Of a DNA stretch of 64,000 nt, positions 28,679-39,061 are shown in pieces. How positions within the stretch are numbered: the first letter of the stretch is position 1; every line of letters begins with the position of its first letter. The position numbers were made by a program, and so were the translations under genes. The stretch comes from Psychrobacter aquimaris (GTDB lineage Bacteria > Pseudomonadota > Gammaproteobacteria > Pseudomonadales > Moraxellaceae): contig NZ_JABASR010000004.1 in assembly GCF_016107525.1 (NCBI RefSeq), positions 124,001-188,000 on the forward strand. Reading direction: 5' to 3'. The notes beneath the pieces are model-generated. The model ran no database searches and was not told the DNA's origin. It worked only from the letters and a program-made list of their open reading frames with translations.

Positions 28679-29947
28679 CTATTCATCATCATAGCCGTCA
28701 CTTAGCACAGCCATTAATTTCTGCATGTCTTCAGGCAGTGGTGTGGTAACTTCAATGTCTTCGCCTGTCGTTGGATGCACGAAACCCAGTGTATAAGCGT
28801 GCAAGGCTTGACGCGGAAAATTATTAATCGCTTGACGTTGCGCTTCTGTCAGTCCTGAGCGCAGTTGACGACGACCACCATAAACGCGATCACCCACTAT
28901 CGGATAAGTAATGTGACTTAAATGCACCCGAATTTGGTGCGTGCGTCCCGTTTCAAGACCCACATCCAACAAGCAATAATTACCATTGAGGGCAGTCACA
29001 TTTAATAAGTGGGTGACTGCTTCACGACCTGCCGTCATTACCGTCATTTTCGTACGCTGATTACGGTGACGACCGATTGGCGCGTCAATACGGCGGTGAC
29101 GCAGTAAGCTTGCTGCATCGCCTGCCACCACACACTGATAATGACGATACACAGACTTGTCTTTTAGCTGCTCCATAAGCGCCATTTGTGCTGGCTTGGT
29201 CTTACCAATCAGCAACAGTCCAGAGGTGTCTTTATCAATTCTATGTACCAGACCTGCACGCGGCAAATGGTGCTGCTGTGGATAGTGATACAGTAGTGCA
29301 TTGACCAAGGTGCCAGTTTGGTTACCCGCACCAGGATGCACCACCATACCAACAGGTTTATTGATGACCAACACTTCATCATCTTCATAGACCACATCGA
29401 TGTCTATATCCTCTGGCTGATCTTCACCATGCTGCTCTAATGTCGTCGATAACTGCAGAACATCACCCGCTTTGACACGAATTTTTGGTTTTTGTACGCT
29501 ACCGTTATACAGCAAGCTACCATCACTAATCCAACCTTGTAATTGGACACGTGAGAAATCGGTAAATATTTTTGAAGCCAGTTTATCAATACGTAAACCA
29601 GCTTCATCTTCTATAACAGTATGCGTCATATCTATAACTACTGGCACTACTTGACCGGCGACTGACGCTTCATCATCGTCGCTATCATCAATGTCGTCAC
29701 CATCTTCATCGCTGCTATCTATCATATCGTCGTCAAGCACATCACTATCTTTTAACATAGCTTTTTCTGACACAGCGTCTTCTAAAATATTATCGCCATG
29801 GCTTTGCTCATCAAGGACTGGCTGATTATCGTCAGGTAATTCACTATTATTTAAAACGTCATTTGGCATCGGTGACTCTTGTGCTGATGAATCAGTCTGT
29901 TGTGATTGATTCGGTGGTAAATGGGTAGTCATAGCATTATTATTCAT
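28679..29947 (-). CDS. rluD: 23S rRNA pseudouridine(1911/1915/1917) synthase RluD
   Basis: RluD makes the conserved pseudouridines in helix 69 of 23S rRNA. The catalytic motif HRIDKDTSGLLL, with the essential Asp, is present, along with an S4 RNA-binding domain (RIDKLASKIFTDFSRVQLQGWI) before it and the GRTHQIRVHLSHI motif after. The first about 105 residues are an unusual acidic low-complexity extension (Asp/Glu/Ser/Asn), which makes the protein 422 residues against about 325 in E. coli. The gene is divergent from bamD and followed by pgeF, the same arrangement as in E. coli. Confidence 0.94.
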   Translation of the reverse strand: MNNNAMTTHLPPNQSQQTDSSAQESPMPNDVLNNSELPDDNQPVLDEQSHGDNILEDAVSEKAMLKDSDVLDDDMIDSSDEDGDDIDDSDDDEASVAGQVVPVVIDMTHTVIEDEAGLRIDKLASKIFTDFSRVQLQGWISDGSLLYNGSVQKPKIRVKAGDVLQLSTTLEQHGEDQPEDIDIDVVYEDDEVLVINKPVGMVVHPGAGNQTGTLVNALLYHYPQQHHLPRAGLVHRIDKDTSGLLLIGKTKPAQMALMEQLKDKSVYRHYQCVVAGDAASLLRHRRIDAPIGRHRNQRTKMTVMTAGREAVTHLLNVTALNGNYCLLDVGLETGRTHQIRVHLSHITYPIVGDRVYGGRRQLRSGLTEAQRQAINNFPRQALHAYTLGFVHPTTGEDIEVTTPLPEDMQKLMAVLSDGYDDE

Positions 29948-30717
29948 AGCAGATTTATATATGGCAAAGCCCCTGACATGGTTCTGAAAGGCAGCTTTTG
30001 AGAAAATTTCTAATAAAATGTAAAGTTTTAAGCGTAACGCTATAAAAAAAGGCCATTCGCTATCAATCGCTTATCATAAAAGCGATTGTCGTCGAAAAAA
30101 GCGGAGGCAATACCGTGCTAGTGTATCATGCCAAACGCCTAAGCCCTATAGAAGCTGTGCGTTATCTGTCATTTTTTGATTATAACGCTATGCACCATAT
30201 GGCTGTGCTTAACTCTCTAAAATATGACATTGCTGTAATTTACTGTATATTTGTCGGTGTCAGCGACATTCGATATCGCTCGTGACAGCAGCTCATGTTA
30301 AAATGCCAAACTGACATGCGCTGGTGTACAGCTCATTGCGAGCAGCAGCATATCGCACCTGTGTTGCAGTAGACTAATAACTGTACGATACTGACTCAAA
30401 TTCGATAAGTACAATTGGGTTAAGTACAATATAGATGGCGAAAAAATAGACGAAGCAAACGTTATTCTATAAAGTATAGCCATATTTTGCTGTATGCTAT
30501 GCCACTGTATGCTTATCGAATTTTTTATTAAAAGCATTTGGTTTGATATAAACCCTATGCCATCAAGCGTTTTTTAATAACGATAACTGGTATGTCCGAT
30601 GATTGACATAGTAGATGGCAGACCACTATTGATGCCTATGCATCGTTTTTTATCATTAACCTAATATCTAGTATGATAGCGTCGCTGCTATTATACGTCT
30701 TGTGTCGGAGAAGAAGT
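29948..30717. other. 770-nt divergent spacer between rluD and bamD
   Basis: This spacer should hold the promoters of both genes. It contains an inverted repeat with arms CAATCGCTT (30064-30072) and AAGCGATTG (30080-30088) but no clear T-run. A 79-codon minus-strand frame at 30298-30537 lacks a ribosome site and was not accepted. Confidence 0.5.
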
Positions 30718-31917
30718 ATGCAAGCTGTTGGCAATACGTTTATCAAACTGTCCTCAATAACCCTACTTGCGCTAAGCGTAAACTTAGTGGGCTGTCAGAC
30801 TTTCAAAAACCTGACTGGCGGTAAAGACGTCGATGCGGTAGAAACTGCCGAAAAATCAGAGCAGAACTATTATAACGATGCCATTACCCAGATTGATAAA
30901 GGCCGCTATACACAAGCCATCGAAGATTTGACCAATCTGCGCACTTTTTATCCTACTGGACAGTACGCTGAGCAAGCATTACTCGACATGATGTACGCAC
31001 AATATGCCAGTGGTAAGTATGAAATGGCAGCCGCCAGCGCTGAGCAATTTATTAGCCTATATCCTTCTAATCCGCAAGTCAGCTACGCTTACTATGTGCG
31101 CGGTGTGGCCAATATGCAAGGCTCATCAGAAGGTTTGAAACTGTTTAAGCTAAATCAAGCTGAGCGTGATACCGCCTATTTACGTATTGCCTTTGCTAAC
31201 TTTCAAGAGCTTATTAACAAGTACCCTAACAGCCCTTACGCACCAGATGCCGCTCAGCGCATGACCTTCATCTACAATCAGTTTGCTGAAAGTGAGATGA
31301 GTGCGGCCAATTGGTATATCGAGCGCGAAGCTTATGTCGCTGCTGTTAACCGTGCTAAATGGGTGTTTCAATACTATCCACTTAGTGAATCGATCCCAGA
31401 AGCCATCGCGGTCTTAGCTTATAGCTATGACAAATTGGGTATGTCTGATTTGGCAAACGAATACAAAACCCTATTGCAGATTAATTATCCAAACATGTTA
31501 AGCGCTGATGGACGCGTTAAGCTCAACACCAAACGTGAGCGTTCTTTCATTAATAAATTGACTTTTGGACAGCTGAGTCGTTTTAACAAAGATACTTCAG
31601 TTGCGACAGGCGATTACAACGGCGCCACCAAAACCCAAATCATTCGTAATGCAAACCAATTAAGACTGCCTAGTGAAAACACTGCCACCGCCAATGCACC
31701 AGTAGCCAACACCGCTCCTACGCGTGGTAGTGGAATCAATGTGGGCTTGGGTCTACCTGAAGCATCGACTGAGCGAGTTACTAGCCAATCGAGCACTGGC
31801 TCTACCGCTCGAGAAGCGAACGTTGATCCACAAAATATCAACCAAACGCGCCGTACCACGCTACCTAATCAAGGTGTTGATATCATGCCAGCAGATGTCG
31901 ATATGAATGATGAATAA
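30718..31917 (+). CDS. bamD: Outer membrane protein assembly factor BamD
   Basis: BamD is the essential lipoprotein of the BAM complex that folds outer-membrane beta-barrels. The ATG at 30718 follows a GGAGAAG site. An upstream in-frame ATG at 30673 would spoil the signal peptide. The lipobox VNLVGC places lipidation at about Cys24. TPR-like repeats follow (YYNDAITQIDKGRYTQAIEDL, FYPTGQYAEQALLDMMYAQY and the SPYAPDAAQRM region). The protein has 399 residues against about 245 in E. coli. The extra C-terminal part (about 270-399) is Ala/Thr/Asn-rich and likely disordered. A terminator follows. Confidence 0.93.
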   Translation: MQAVGNTFIKLSSITLLALSVNLVGCQTFKNLTGGKDVDAVETAEKSEQNYYNDAITQIDKGRYTQAIEDLTNLRTFYPTGQYAEQALLDMMYAQYASGKYEMAAASAEQFISLYPSNPQVSYAYYVRGVANMQGSSEGLKLFKLNQAERDTAYLRIAFANFQELINKYPNSPYAPDAAQRMTFIYNQFAESEMSAANWYIEREAYVAAVNRAKWVFQYYPLSESIPEAIAVLAYSYDKLGMSDLANEYKTLLQINYPNMLSADGRVKLNTKRERSFINKLTFGQLSRFNKDTSVATGDYNGATKTQIIRNANQLRLPSENTATANAPVANTAPTRGSGINVGLGLPEASTERVTSQSSTGSTAREANVDPQNINQTRRTTLPNQGVDIMPADVDMNDE

Positions 31918-31995
31918 ATACGCTAGATTTGAGGCAGCGTCTCTCTTTTAATTCAGAGAACGTCTCTTCTTCTTAGTAAATCAACGCACATCATG

Positions 31996-32031
31996 AAAAA
32001 TAAGGTCAACGATAGAGTTGGCCTTATTTTT
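31996..32031 (+). terminator. Terminator after bamD
   Basis: Arms AAAATAAGGTCAAC and GTTGGCCTTATTTT pair with one G-T wobble and are followed by T residues. Confidence 0.75.
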
Positions 32032-32123
32032 TCTGTTTCTGTTCCATTATCTATGCCTAATATTGTTTGTGCCCAATATTGTCTATGCTTAAGATAATGC
32101 ACCTATGGTAAACTGTTTTTTGC

Positions 32124-34286
32124 ATGAGTATCCCAAATCATATTCTCGACCAATTAAATAGCCAAGCTGACTTAATCAGTATCATTGGGCGTCATACAAC
32201 GCTTAAACGTGCTGGTAGTGAGTTTAAAGGCTGCTGTCCGTTTCATGGCGAAAAGTCGCCCTCTTTTTATGTCAATCCACAAAAAAACATCTATCACTGC
32301 TTTGGCTGTAGTGTCGGCGGTAATGCCATTAGCTTTTTACGCGATTATGAAAACTTAACTTTCATTGAAGCGGTTAATGAGCTATCAAAGCAGACGGGCA
32401 TCGAAGTCCCAAAAGAAGAGCAACAAAACGTCAGCTACCAGCGCCGTGCACCCAAACCGATTGCACCACCGTCAATACCTAGTCCGGCTGTCAACGCTAA
32501 AATCTCCGCTCAAACGGTGGACGCGACTTCTATTAACGCAGCTTCGACTATTCAGCAACAAAGCCAGTACGGTGATATCGAGCAGCCCGTCTATCACGAC
32601 AGTAGCAACAGCTACGATGATTATCCACCGTTAGATGCCTACGACTCTGCGCCTTATCCAGCAGATTCTTATGGCGCAGACTACCAAGATGATAATAGCT
32701 ATCCGCCAGCATGGTTGACAGGTGCCAATACTGACGCTGCTGCATTGTACGATGATCATAGCGTTTCAGATAAAGACGGTAACCTATATGAGCTGTTAGA
32801 GCAAATCCAGCAGTTTTATCAGCACAATCTCACCATTCATCCGCATGCCAAGCACTATTTTTTATCGCGTGGTATCACAGAAGACATCTTTGAGACCTTT
32901 GGCTTAGGCTATGCACCCTTTGGTTGGCAGCATCTTGAGCATCAGTTTCCACAAGATATTGAAGGATTAAAGGCGCTTGGTTTGGTGCGCCAATCAGAGT
33001 CAGGACGCGATTATGATTTACTCCGTGATCGGGTTATTTTTCCGATTCGAGACAATCAAGGACGCACCATTGGTTTTGGTGGGCGGGCGCTCGATGATGA
33101 AGTCAAACCTAAATACATCAACTCATCTGACTCACCAGTGTTTCATAAACAGCATGTGCTGTATGGCTATTACGAATCACGCCAACAACGTGCCGACAGC
33201 TGGCTGGTGGTCGAAGGCTATATGGATGTGATTGCCCTTTACCAAGCGGGTATCTATGGCGCTATTGCTTCCATGGGTACGGCGATCAATGAAAGCCAAA
33301 TCTCGCGACTTTTAACATTGAATCCTACCCTGACGTTGAGCTTTGATGGCGATAGCGCGGGACAAAAAGCGGCATGGCGTACGCTTGAAGTTGCCCTACC
33401 GGTACTTGCCGATGACAAAGAGTTGCGGTTTTTGACCCTGCCCAACAATCATGACCCTGATACTTTTATTAAGAGTCAGGGCGGCGATGCCATGCGTGAA
33501 CAAATCGCTAATGCCATGCCGCTATCACAGTATATTTTTGCCTATTTAAGCGAGCGCTACGATTTAACTTTGGCAGAAGGTAAAGCCAAGCTGATGTCGC
33601 AAGTACGCGCCTTGACCACTGCATTACCCAAAGGTAGTAGCTTTCGCTATTTGCTTAACAATGATGTCTATCAAAAACTGGGCGGTAAGCGTAGCCAAAA
33701 TATCGAAGCAAAAGATGCGCTGCTAGATTTTGATGGTGATATGACCATCAGTCAGCAATTGCAGCTTTGTTTTTTGTTTCAGCCACGAGCCTTAATTGAA
33801 GACTCTATCGAAGCCATTTGGCAACAGGCAGGTATTAATGATTTACAGCTGCCAGCACACATCAAACAAAGAGCCGCGCCTGACATCTTGCGTCCGCTTG
33901 CTTGGGAAGATTTGCAAGATACCGCCTTGCTGGATATTGTCAGTACCATCAAACGCTGTCTGAAGCATTTACCCAAAGATGCCAACGCCGCCGCACACTT
34001 TATATTATCTAATGTCAAACCAATCACCCAAGAGACACTTAGCCGTAGCTGGGGCGGATTTTATAAAACATTAACCGCCAGAAATATTTTGAGCTTGGAT
34101 GAATTGATCGAAAACTTAGTGATGCAGTTGCTCAAATTACATCTGCAAAAAAAGATGCAAGAGCTGATAAAAAATCCTGATCATATCAAGCTGGCGATTG
34201 TCCGTAAGCAGTCGCAATTATTAAATGATTGGTTACGCGCGCAGCAAGCTGAGCAGTCAGCACAAATGGTTACCGTCCAATCTTAA
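32124..34286 (+). CDS. dnaG: DNA primase DnaG
   Basis: DnaG synthesises RNA primers at the replication fork. The CHC2 zinc site is formed by Cys38, His41, Cys59 and Cys62. After it comes an unusual Pro/Ser/Asp/Tyr-rich insertion (about residues 110-225). The RNA-polymerase and TOPRIM domains follow, with VVEGYMDVIALYQAG (metal-site Glu) and LSFDGDSAGQKAAWR (DxD). The C-terminal part should bind DnaB helicase. The protein is 720 residues against about 580 in E. coli, mainly because of the insertion. rpoD follows after 504 nt, and rpsU, often first in this gene group, is replaced here by bamD. Confidence 0.95.
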   Translation: MSIPNHILDQLNSQADLISIIGRHTTLKRAGSEFKGCCPFHGEKSPSFYVNPQKNIYHCFGCSVGGNAISFLRDYENLTFIEAVNELSKQTGIEVPKEEQQNVSYQRRAPKPIAPPSIPSPAVNAKISAQTVDATSINAASTIQQQSQYGDIEQPVYHDSSNSYDDYPPLDAYDSAPYPADSYGADYQDDNSYPPAWLTGANTDAAALYDDHSVSDKDGNLYELLEQIQQFYQHNLTIHPHAKHYFLSRGITEDIFETFGLGYAPFGWQHLEHQFPQDIEGLKALGLVRQSESGRDYDLLRDRVIFPIRDNQGRTIGFGGRALDDEVKPKYINSSDSPVFHKQHVLYGYYESRQQRADSWLVVEGYMDVIALYQAGIYGAIASMGTAINESQISRLLTLNPTLTLSFDGDSAGQKAAWRTLEVALPVLADDKELRFLTLPNNHDPDTFIKSQGGDAMREQIANAMPLSQYIFAYLSERYDLTLAEGKAKLMSQVRALTTALPKGSSFRYLLNNDVYQKLGGKRSQNIEAKDALLDFDGDMTISQQLQLCFLFQPRALIEDSIEAIWQQAGINDLQLPAHIKQRAAPDILRPLAWEDLQDTALLDIVSTIKRCLKHLPKDANAAAHFILSNVKPITQETLSRSWGGFYKTLTARNILSLDELIENLVMQLLKLHLQKKMQELIKNPDHIKLAIVRKQSQLLNDWLRAQQAEQSAQMVTVQS

Positions 34287-34790
34287 CGTTTGCCATTATT
34301 TTTGCTAAAAAAATTCGAACCCTTTAAAAGTATAGCGGCTGCCCCCACTACTAATGATTATACCCAGTAGCATGTATTGCCATTTAATCATTTGGCTGAT
34401 AGAAAATAATCAGTAAAAAACGGTCGTAGATATCACTACCTCGTGCTTGATTACGGTGGTCTGTGTTAAACTATGTCGCTGTATATTGACAGCACTGCTT
34501 TCTAAATGATGATAAGCGGGCATCGTTAAACACAAATTTTAGATATTATTTTTAAGTATCCGTTTTTAGGTACTGTTATTTTTATATATTATTTTTTAGA
34601 GAATGTTATTTTGAAGATTTTTTAGCGTTACTAATTTTTAGCAGTTTTTTAGCATTGTAATTGTAGTATTTTGAGCCTTTATTCATATCAACTCATTTTT
34701 GATATTACTGACAACCTTTACGCCATATTTTGATGAATCGATTGATTATATCAACGCACTGAGCGAGCGATAGCGCGTCACAATATAAAA
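34287..34790. other. 504-nt AT-rich leader upstream of rpoD
   Basis: Very T-rich sequence (34540-34680) with repeated TTTTTAG-type words. It should include the rpoD promoter. No RNA gene or other frame was recognised. Confidence 0.5.
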
Positions 34791-36734
34791 ATGTCCGATG
34801 CAAGTAAGCGAGTATTTATGAACGATAAGTCAGTTTCTAAGTCCACATCTCAACTGGCCACCTTAATCCAAATGGGTAAAGAGCAAGGGTATCTCACCTA
34901 TGCTGAGGTGAATGACCAACTGCCCGACTCTATTACCGAAAGCGATCAGATCGAAGATATTGTGCAAATGCTGACCGACGTTGGTATCAAAATCTTTGAA
35001 TCTGCCCCTGATGCCGATGACATCTTGATGAACGACGATTCAAGTGATGATGACATGGCAGCGGATGAGGCAGCGGCGGTATTAGCCTCTGTTGAGACTG
35101 AGCCGGGTCGCACCACTGACCCTGTGCGTATGTATATGCGTGAAATGGGTACGGTTGATCTCTTGACCCGTGAAGGTGAGATTGCTATTGCCAAGCGTAT
35201 CGAAGAAGGTATTCGTGACGTACAGCATGCGATGTCTTATTGGCCGGGCACTGTACAGTTCGTCCTTGATGAATATCAAAAAGTACAAGATGGCGAGAAG
35301 AAGCTTTCTGACGTCATTACTGGCTTTTTAGATCCTGAGACCGAAGAAGACAAAATCGCAGCCCAAGAAGCAAAAGAGGCGGCAAAAGAAGAACGTGAAC
35401 GCATCAAAGAAGAAAAAGAAAATCCACCTGTAATCAAAGCCAAAGCCAAAGCAGCGGCGCTTGATGATGATGACGAGGATGAAGACGACGTCGAAGAGGA
35501 AGCTGAAGAAGAAACCAGCGGCATCGATCCTGAAGAAGTACGTCTACGTCTAGAAGAAATCGAACACTTATTTATCAAAGCCAAACAAGCCTTGCTAGAT
35601 TATGGCCGTGGTAGCACAGAAGCAGATGCCGCTTATGCCCTACTTGCTGAACGCTTTATGATGCTAAAGTTGAACAATCGATTGTCAGACCAAGTGATGG
35701 CTATCATGCATGATGTCTATGATGATGTGCGTAAGCAAGAACGTCAAATCATGCGTTTAGTCATTCGTCGTGGTCGTATGCCGCGCGAAGAGTTCCGTAA
35801 AACCTTCCCTAGCAATGAAACCAACGTCGATTGGCTGATTGAGCGCATAAAAGGCAAACCTGCATTTGCTGGTACGCTAGAAAAAGTCACTGATGATGTT
35901 ATCTTATTGCAACGTCGCATTCGTGACTACGAGCAACAGCTCGATATGAAAATCCACGATATGAAAGACGTAGCGCGTCGTATGGCAGTCGGTGAAGCAA
36001 AAGCTCGCCGCGCCAAAAAAGAAATGGTCGAAGCTAACCTACGTCTGGTTATTTCTATCGCGAAGAAATATACCAACCGCGGTCTACAATTCTTGGATCT
36101 GATCCAAGAAGGTAATATCGGTCTGATGAAAGCGGTTGATAAATTTGAATACCGCCGTGGTTATAAGTTCTCGACTTATGCTACATGGTGGATTCGTCAA
36201 GCAATTACTCGCTCTATCGCTGACCAAGCGCGTACCATCCGTATTCCTGTGCACATGATCGAGACCATTAACAAAATCAACCGTGTTTCTCGTCAGTTGC
36301 TACAAGAAATGGGACGCGAGCCAACGCCTGAGGAATTAGGCGAACGCTTAGAGATGGACGAAGTTAAAGTCCGTAAAGTACTGAAGATCGCCAAAGAACC
36401 TATCTCTATGGAGACACCAATCGGTGATGATGAAGACTCGCATCTAGGCGATTTCATCGAAGATGGTACTATCTCAAGCCCTGTTGATGATGCAACAGCG
36501 GCAGGTTTGCGTGAAGCGACTCGTGATGTCTTGGGTAATCTGACTGAGCGTGAAGCACGCGTGCTAAAAATGCGCTTTGGTATCGACATGCCAACCGACC
36601 ATACCTTGGAAGAAGTGGGTAAGCAGTTTGACGTAACACGTGAACGTATTCGTCAGATTGAGGCAAAAGCACTGCGTAAATTGCGTCATCCGTCACGCTC
36701 TGAGCACTTGCGCTCTTTCCTTGAAAATGACTAA
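34791..36734 (+). CDS. rpoD: RNA polymerase primary sigma factor RpoD (sigma-70)
   Basis: The housekeeping sigma factor. Region 1.1 is at the N-terminus ([22 protein letters not shown]) and region 1.2 near 105-140 ([22 protein letters not shown]). The non-conserved spacer has a strongly acidic patch (about 222-240, runs of Asp/Glu). Region 2 contains [19 protein letters not shown] and the -10 contact [15 protein letters not shown]. Region 4.2 contains the [21 protein letters not shown] helix-turn-helix for -35 recognition. Length is 647 residues. The ATG at 34791 is used here, with a second in-frame ATG at 34818. A terminator follows directly. Confidence 0.97.
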   Translation: MSDASKRVFMNDKSVSKSTSQLATLIQMGKEQGYLTYAEVNDQLPDSITESDQIEDIVQMLTDVGIKIFESAPDADDILMNDDSSDDDMAADEAAAVLASVETEPGRTTDPVRMYMREMGTVDLLTREGEIAIAKRIEEGIRDVQHAMSYWPGTVQFVLDEYQKVQDGEKKLSDVITGFLDPETEEDKIAAQEAKEAAKEERERIKEEKENPPVIKAKAKAAALDDDDEDEDDVEEEAEEETSGIDPEEVRLRLEEIEHLFIKAKQALLDYGRGSTEADAAYALLAERFMMLKLNNRLSDQVMAIMHDVYDDVRKQERQIMRLVIRRGRMPREEFRKTFPSNETNVDWLIERIKGKPAFAGTLEKVTDDVILLQRRIRDYEQQLDMKIHDMKDVARRMAVGEAKARRAKKEMVEANLRLVISIAKKYTNRGLQFLDLIQEGNIGLMKAVDKFEYRRGYKFSTYATWWIRQAITRSIADQARTIRIPVHMIETINKINRVSRQLLQEMGREPTPEELGERLEMDEVKVRKVLKIAKEPISMETPIGDDEDSHLGDFIEDGTISSPVDDATAAGLREATRDVLGNLTEREARVLKMRFGIDMPTDHTLEEVGKQFDVTRERIRQIEAKALRKLRHPSRSEHLRSFLEND

Positions 36735-36758
36735 TAATAAAGCAAACTAAGCACCAAT

Positions 36759-36787
36759 AAAAAAGCCGAGTTTATCTCGGCTTTTTT
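36759..36787 (+). terminator. Terminator after rpoD
   Basis: Perfect arms AAAAAAGCCGAG (36759-36770) and CTCGGCTTTTTT (36776-36787) with a 5-nt loop. Confidence 0.92.
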
Positions 36788-36912
36788 GTGTCATCGATTT
36801 GATGGCTCGAATGCTATAACTACATATCTGCATCAAGGAATACAAGAACAAGCTTGCAATGGCACTATGCAATATACATGATTCGCATACATTTCATATA
36901 CTAGGCAAAGCA

Positions 36913-37119
36913 ATGGGTATTGTTAAAATTGATGACACATTACACGAAGAGCTTCGTAAAGCCAGTGCGGTAATGGTACGTTCGATTAACGCACAGGCAG
37001 AGTATTGGATAAAGATAGGTATGTTAGCCGAGGCCAATCCTCACAGGTCTTATACCGATATCATCAGCGAGCAGTTGAAACGAGCAGATGTTAATATGGG
37101 AAAACTCATCGATGGCTAA
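36913..37119 (+). CDS. ParD-like family protein (antitoxin-like), 68 residues
   Basis: From the ATG at 36913 the product starts MGIVKIDDTLHEELRKASAV, matching the ParD-like (PF11903 type) proteins: a ribbon-helix-helix-like N-terminus and a helix with QAEYWIKIGMLAEANP. An in-frame ATG at 36859 would add 18 atypical residues. Its stop overlaps the map start (ATGGCTAA), so the two genes are translationally coupled. Proteins of this family are often found beside a type I methionine aminopeptidase gene rather than a ParE toxin. It may be a DNA-binding regulator or a small partner, and its function is unproven. Confidence 0.75.
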   Translation: MGIVKIDDTLHEELRKASAVMVRSINAQAEYWIKIGMLAEANPHRSYTDIISEQLKRADVNMGKLIDG

Positions 37120-37885
37120 AATCTCGCTAAAAACTACTGAAGAATTGACCATCATGCGTGAGTCTGGACGCTTATTGGCATCGGTTTTTGCTTACCTAGA
37201 TACGCACATGGTCGCTGGCATCTCCACAATGACTGTCAATGATTTGGCCGAGCGCTATATTGTGGATGTTTTACAGTCAAGACCTGCCAGCAAAGGTCAA
37301 TACGGCTACCAATACGTGCTCAACACGTCTGTCAATCAAGTGGTTTGTCATGGTGTACCCTCAAGCAATCAAGTCCTAAAATCAGGCGACATCATCAATG
37401 TAGACATTACTTTAGAAAAAGGCGGCTTTATTGCCGACTCTAGCAAAATGTATATGATTGGCGATGTTATGCCCTTAACAAAACGCCTCGTAGATAACAC
37501 TTATGAGGCCATGTGGGCAGGTATCCGTGTGGTTAAGCCCGGCACAACGCTTGGTGATGTCGGGCATGCCATTCAAAGCCATGCCGAACAGTACGGTTAC
37601 TCTGTCGTTAGAGAATACTGCGGGCATGGTATCGGTCGCGAAATGCACGAACAGCCTGAAGTTTTACATTATGGGCGCGCAGGTGCGGGCTTAGTTTTAG
37701 AACAAGGCATGACCTTTACTATTGAACCAATGATTAATCAAGGCAAAGCCAAAGTAAAAATAAAAAAAGACGGCTGGACGGTGGTGACTGCAGACAAAAA
37801 GCTTTCTGCCCAATGGGAACATACCATCGCAGTGACTGCCGATGGTTATGAAGTGCTGACACTGCGTGAAGAAGAAATGCTTTAA
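37112..37885 (+). CDS. map: Type I methionyl aminopeptidase
   Basis: It removes the initiator Met from nascent proteins. All five metal ligands are recognisable: two Asp (NVDITLEKGGFIADSSKM), His (CGHGIGREMHEQPEV), Glu (TIEPMINQG) and Glu (QWEHTIAVT). The substrate-contact His lies in VVCHGVPSS. The ATG at 37112 gives 257 residues, normal for the family, and overlaps the ParD-like gene by 8 nt. A longer frame from 37088 exists but has no support. This copy is not next to rpsB, so a second, housekeeping map elsewhere is likely, though this cannot be seen here. Confidence 0.94.
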   Translation: MAKISLKTTEELTIMRESGRLLASVFAYLDTHMVAGISTMTVNDLAERYIVDVLQSRPASKGQYGYQYVLNTSVNQVVCHGVPSSNQVLKSGDIINVDITLEKGGFIADSSKMYMIGDVMPLTKRLVDNTYEAMWAGIRVVKPGTTLGDVGHAIQSHAEQYGYSVVREYCGHGIGREMHEQPEVLHYGRAGAGLVLEQGMTFTIEPMINQGKAKVKIKKDGWTVVTADKKLSAQWEHTIAVTADGYEVLTLREEEML

Positions 37886-38066
37886 AGCGAGCTTACAATT
37901 TCCCTTGATGCTGCTGTGCAATACAAGAGTGATTCAAGTATTTAAGTATAATCTTATTATTGCCATATTGGTAACTACTGATATCATAGGTCGCGATGAT
38001 CTGAGTATACGCTGATTGATACCTCTGCCATCGCTTTTTTACACATGCCATTGCTAGGAAACTGAC

Positions 38067-38993
38067 ATGATTGTCCGGCAAAACCCAAACGCCCTCAAGA
38101 TATTTTTTACCCTGCGCGGCTCCATCATTCCAAAAATCTATCCGCAAATTTTGCTGATCACTCTTCTTAGCACGCTTATAACCATTATTCAACACTGGCT
38201 TCCTGACTCTTTTCCTTATTATGGTATGGCTCCTTTTACCTTGCTAGGAATCGCGTTGTCGCTATTTCTCGGATTTCGCAACAATGCCAGTTATCAACGT
38301 TGGTGGGAAGCTCGAGGACTTTGGGGTCAGCTGGTATATGATTCGCGCAGCCTAACCCGTCAGGTGCTTTCTTTTATAGATGCTGATGCCGAGACTGGGC
38401 ACGAGACTCAACGAGCGATGGTTTACCTGAACATTGCTTTTGCGCATGCTGTACGCCATCGCCTGCGCGGATCGTCACCTTGGCAGGATGTCGAGCCTTT
38501 TGTCGCATCAGTACACCATGACAGTATGCGCCAAGCACGTAACCTACCTGACTATATCATGCGCCTCATGGGTAAGCAGCTCGGTGACATTCGGCGTCAA
38601 GGACTGGTGTCAGAGCAAGTCATACAGAACATGGACGAGCGCCTGACGTCTATGACCATTGTACTGGCGGCCTGTGAGCGCATTCATAATACACCGCTGC
38701 CGTTTGCTTATATGCTGTTGGTCCATCGCACGACCTATCTGTACTGCATCATGTTGCCTTTTGGCTTGGTGGCCTCGCTCGGTTGGGTGACCCCACTGAT
38801 TTGTGCCGTGATCGCTTATACCTTTTTTGGTTTGGATGCCCTCAGTGAAGAGCTAGAAGAGCCTTTTGGCTTAGCAGCCAACAAACTACCCCTGACTGCA
38901 TTGTCGCGTACTATCGAAATCAATCTGCGAGAAGCACTAGGAGAGGCAGATATTCCGCCTGATATCACTCCTATCAATGGCTATTTACCGTAA
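38067..38993 (+). CDS. Bestrophin family (UPF0187) membrane protein
   Basis: The 308-residue protein has the bacterial bestrophin pattern: an N-terminal helix pair (LLITLLSTLITIIQHW and FTLLGIALSLFLGFRNNASYQRWWEAR). The RWWEARGLWGQLVYDSR signature follows it. A helical cytoplasmic portion and later membrane helices (YLYCIMLPFGLVASLGWVTPLICAVIAYTF) complete the fold. Bestrophins form pentameric ion channels, with bacterial members described as cation- or anion-permeable. The ATG at 38067 has only a weak ribosome site (GGAAACTGAC). It is separated from map by about 180 nt. Confidence 0.88.
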   Translation: MIVRQNPNALKIFFTLRGSIIPKIYPQILLITLLSTLITIIQHWLPDSFPYYGMAPFTLLGIALSLFLGFRNNASYQRWWEARGLWGQLVYDSRSLTRQVLSFIDADAETGHETQRAMVYLNIAFAHAVRHRLRGSSPWQDVEPFVASVHHDSMRQARNLPDYIMRLMGKQLGDIRRQGLVSEQVIQNMDERLTSMTIVLAACERIHNTPLPFAYMLLVHRTTYLYCIMLPFGLVASLGWVTPLICAVIAYTFFGLDALSEELEEPFGLAANKLPLTALSRTIEINLREALGEADIPPDITPINGYLP

Positions 38994-39061
38994 TGGTTTC
39001 ACGTAGCTTTTAGATATGAAATAGAGATGTCATAGAAATGCAGTAGAGCGATGGAACCGAC

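Noticed and set aside
30298..30537. 79-residue frame between rluD and bamD
   Set aside because: There is no ribosome site and no family resemblance, and the composition is that of an AT-rich spacer.
34305..34380. TTCGAAC-like word resembling a tRNA T-loop
   Set aside because: The surrounding sequence does not fold into a cloverleaf with an acceptor stem and anticodon arm.
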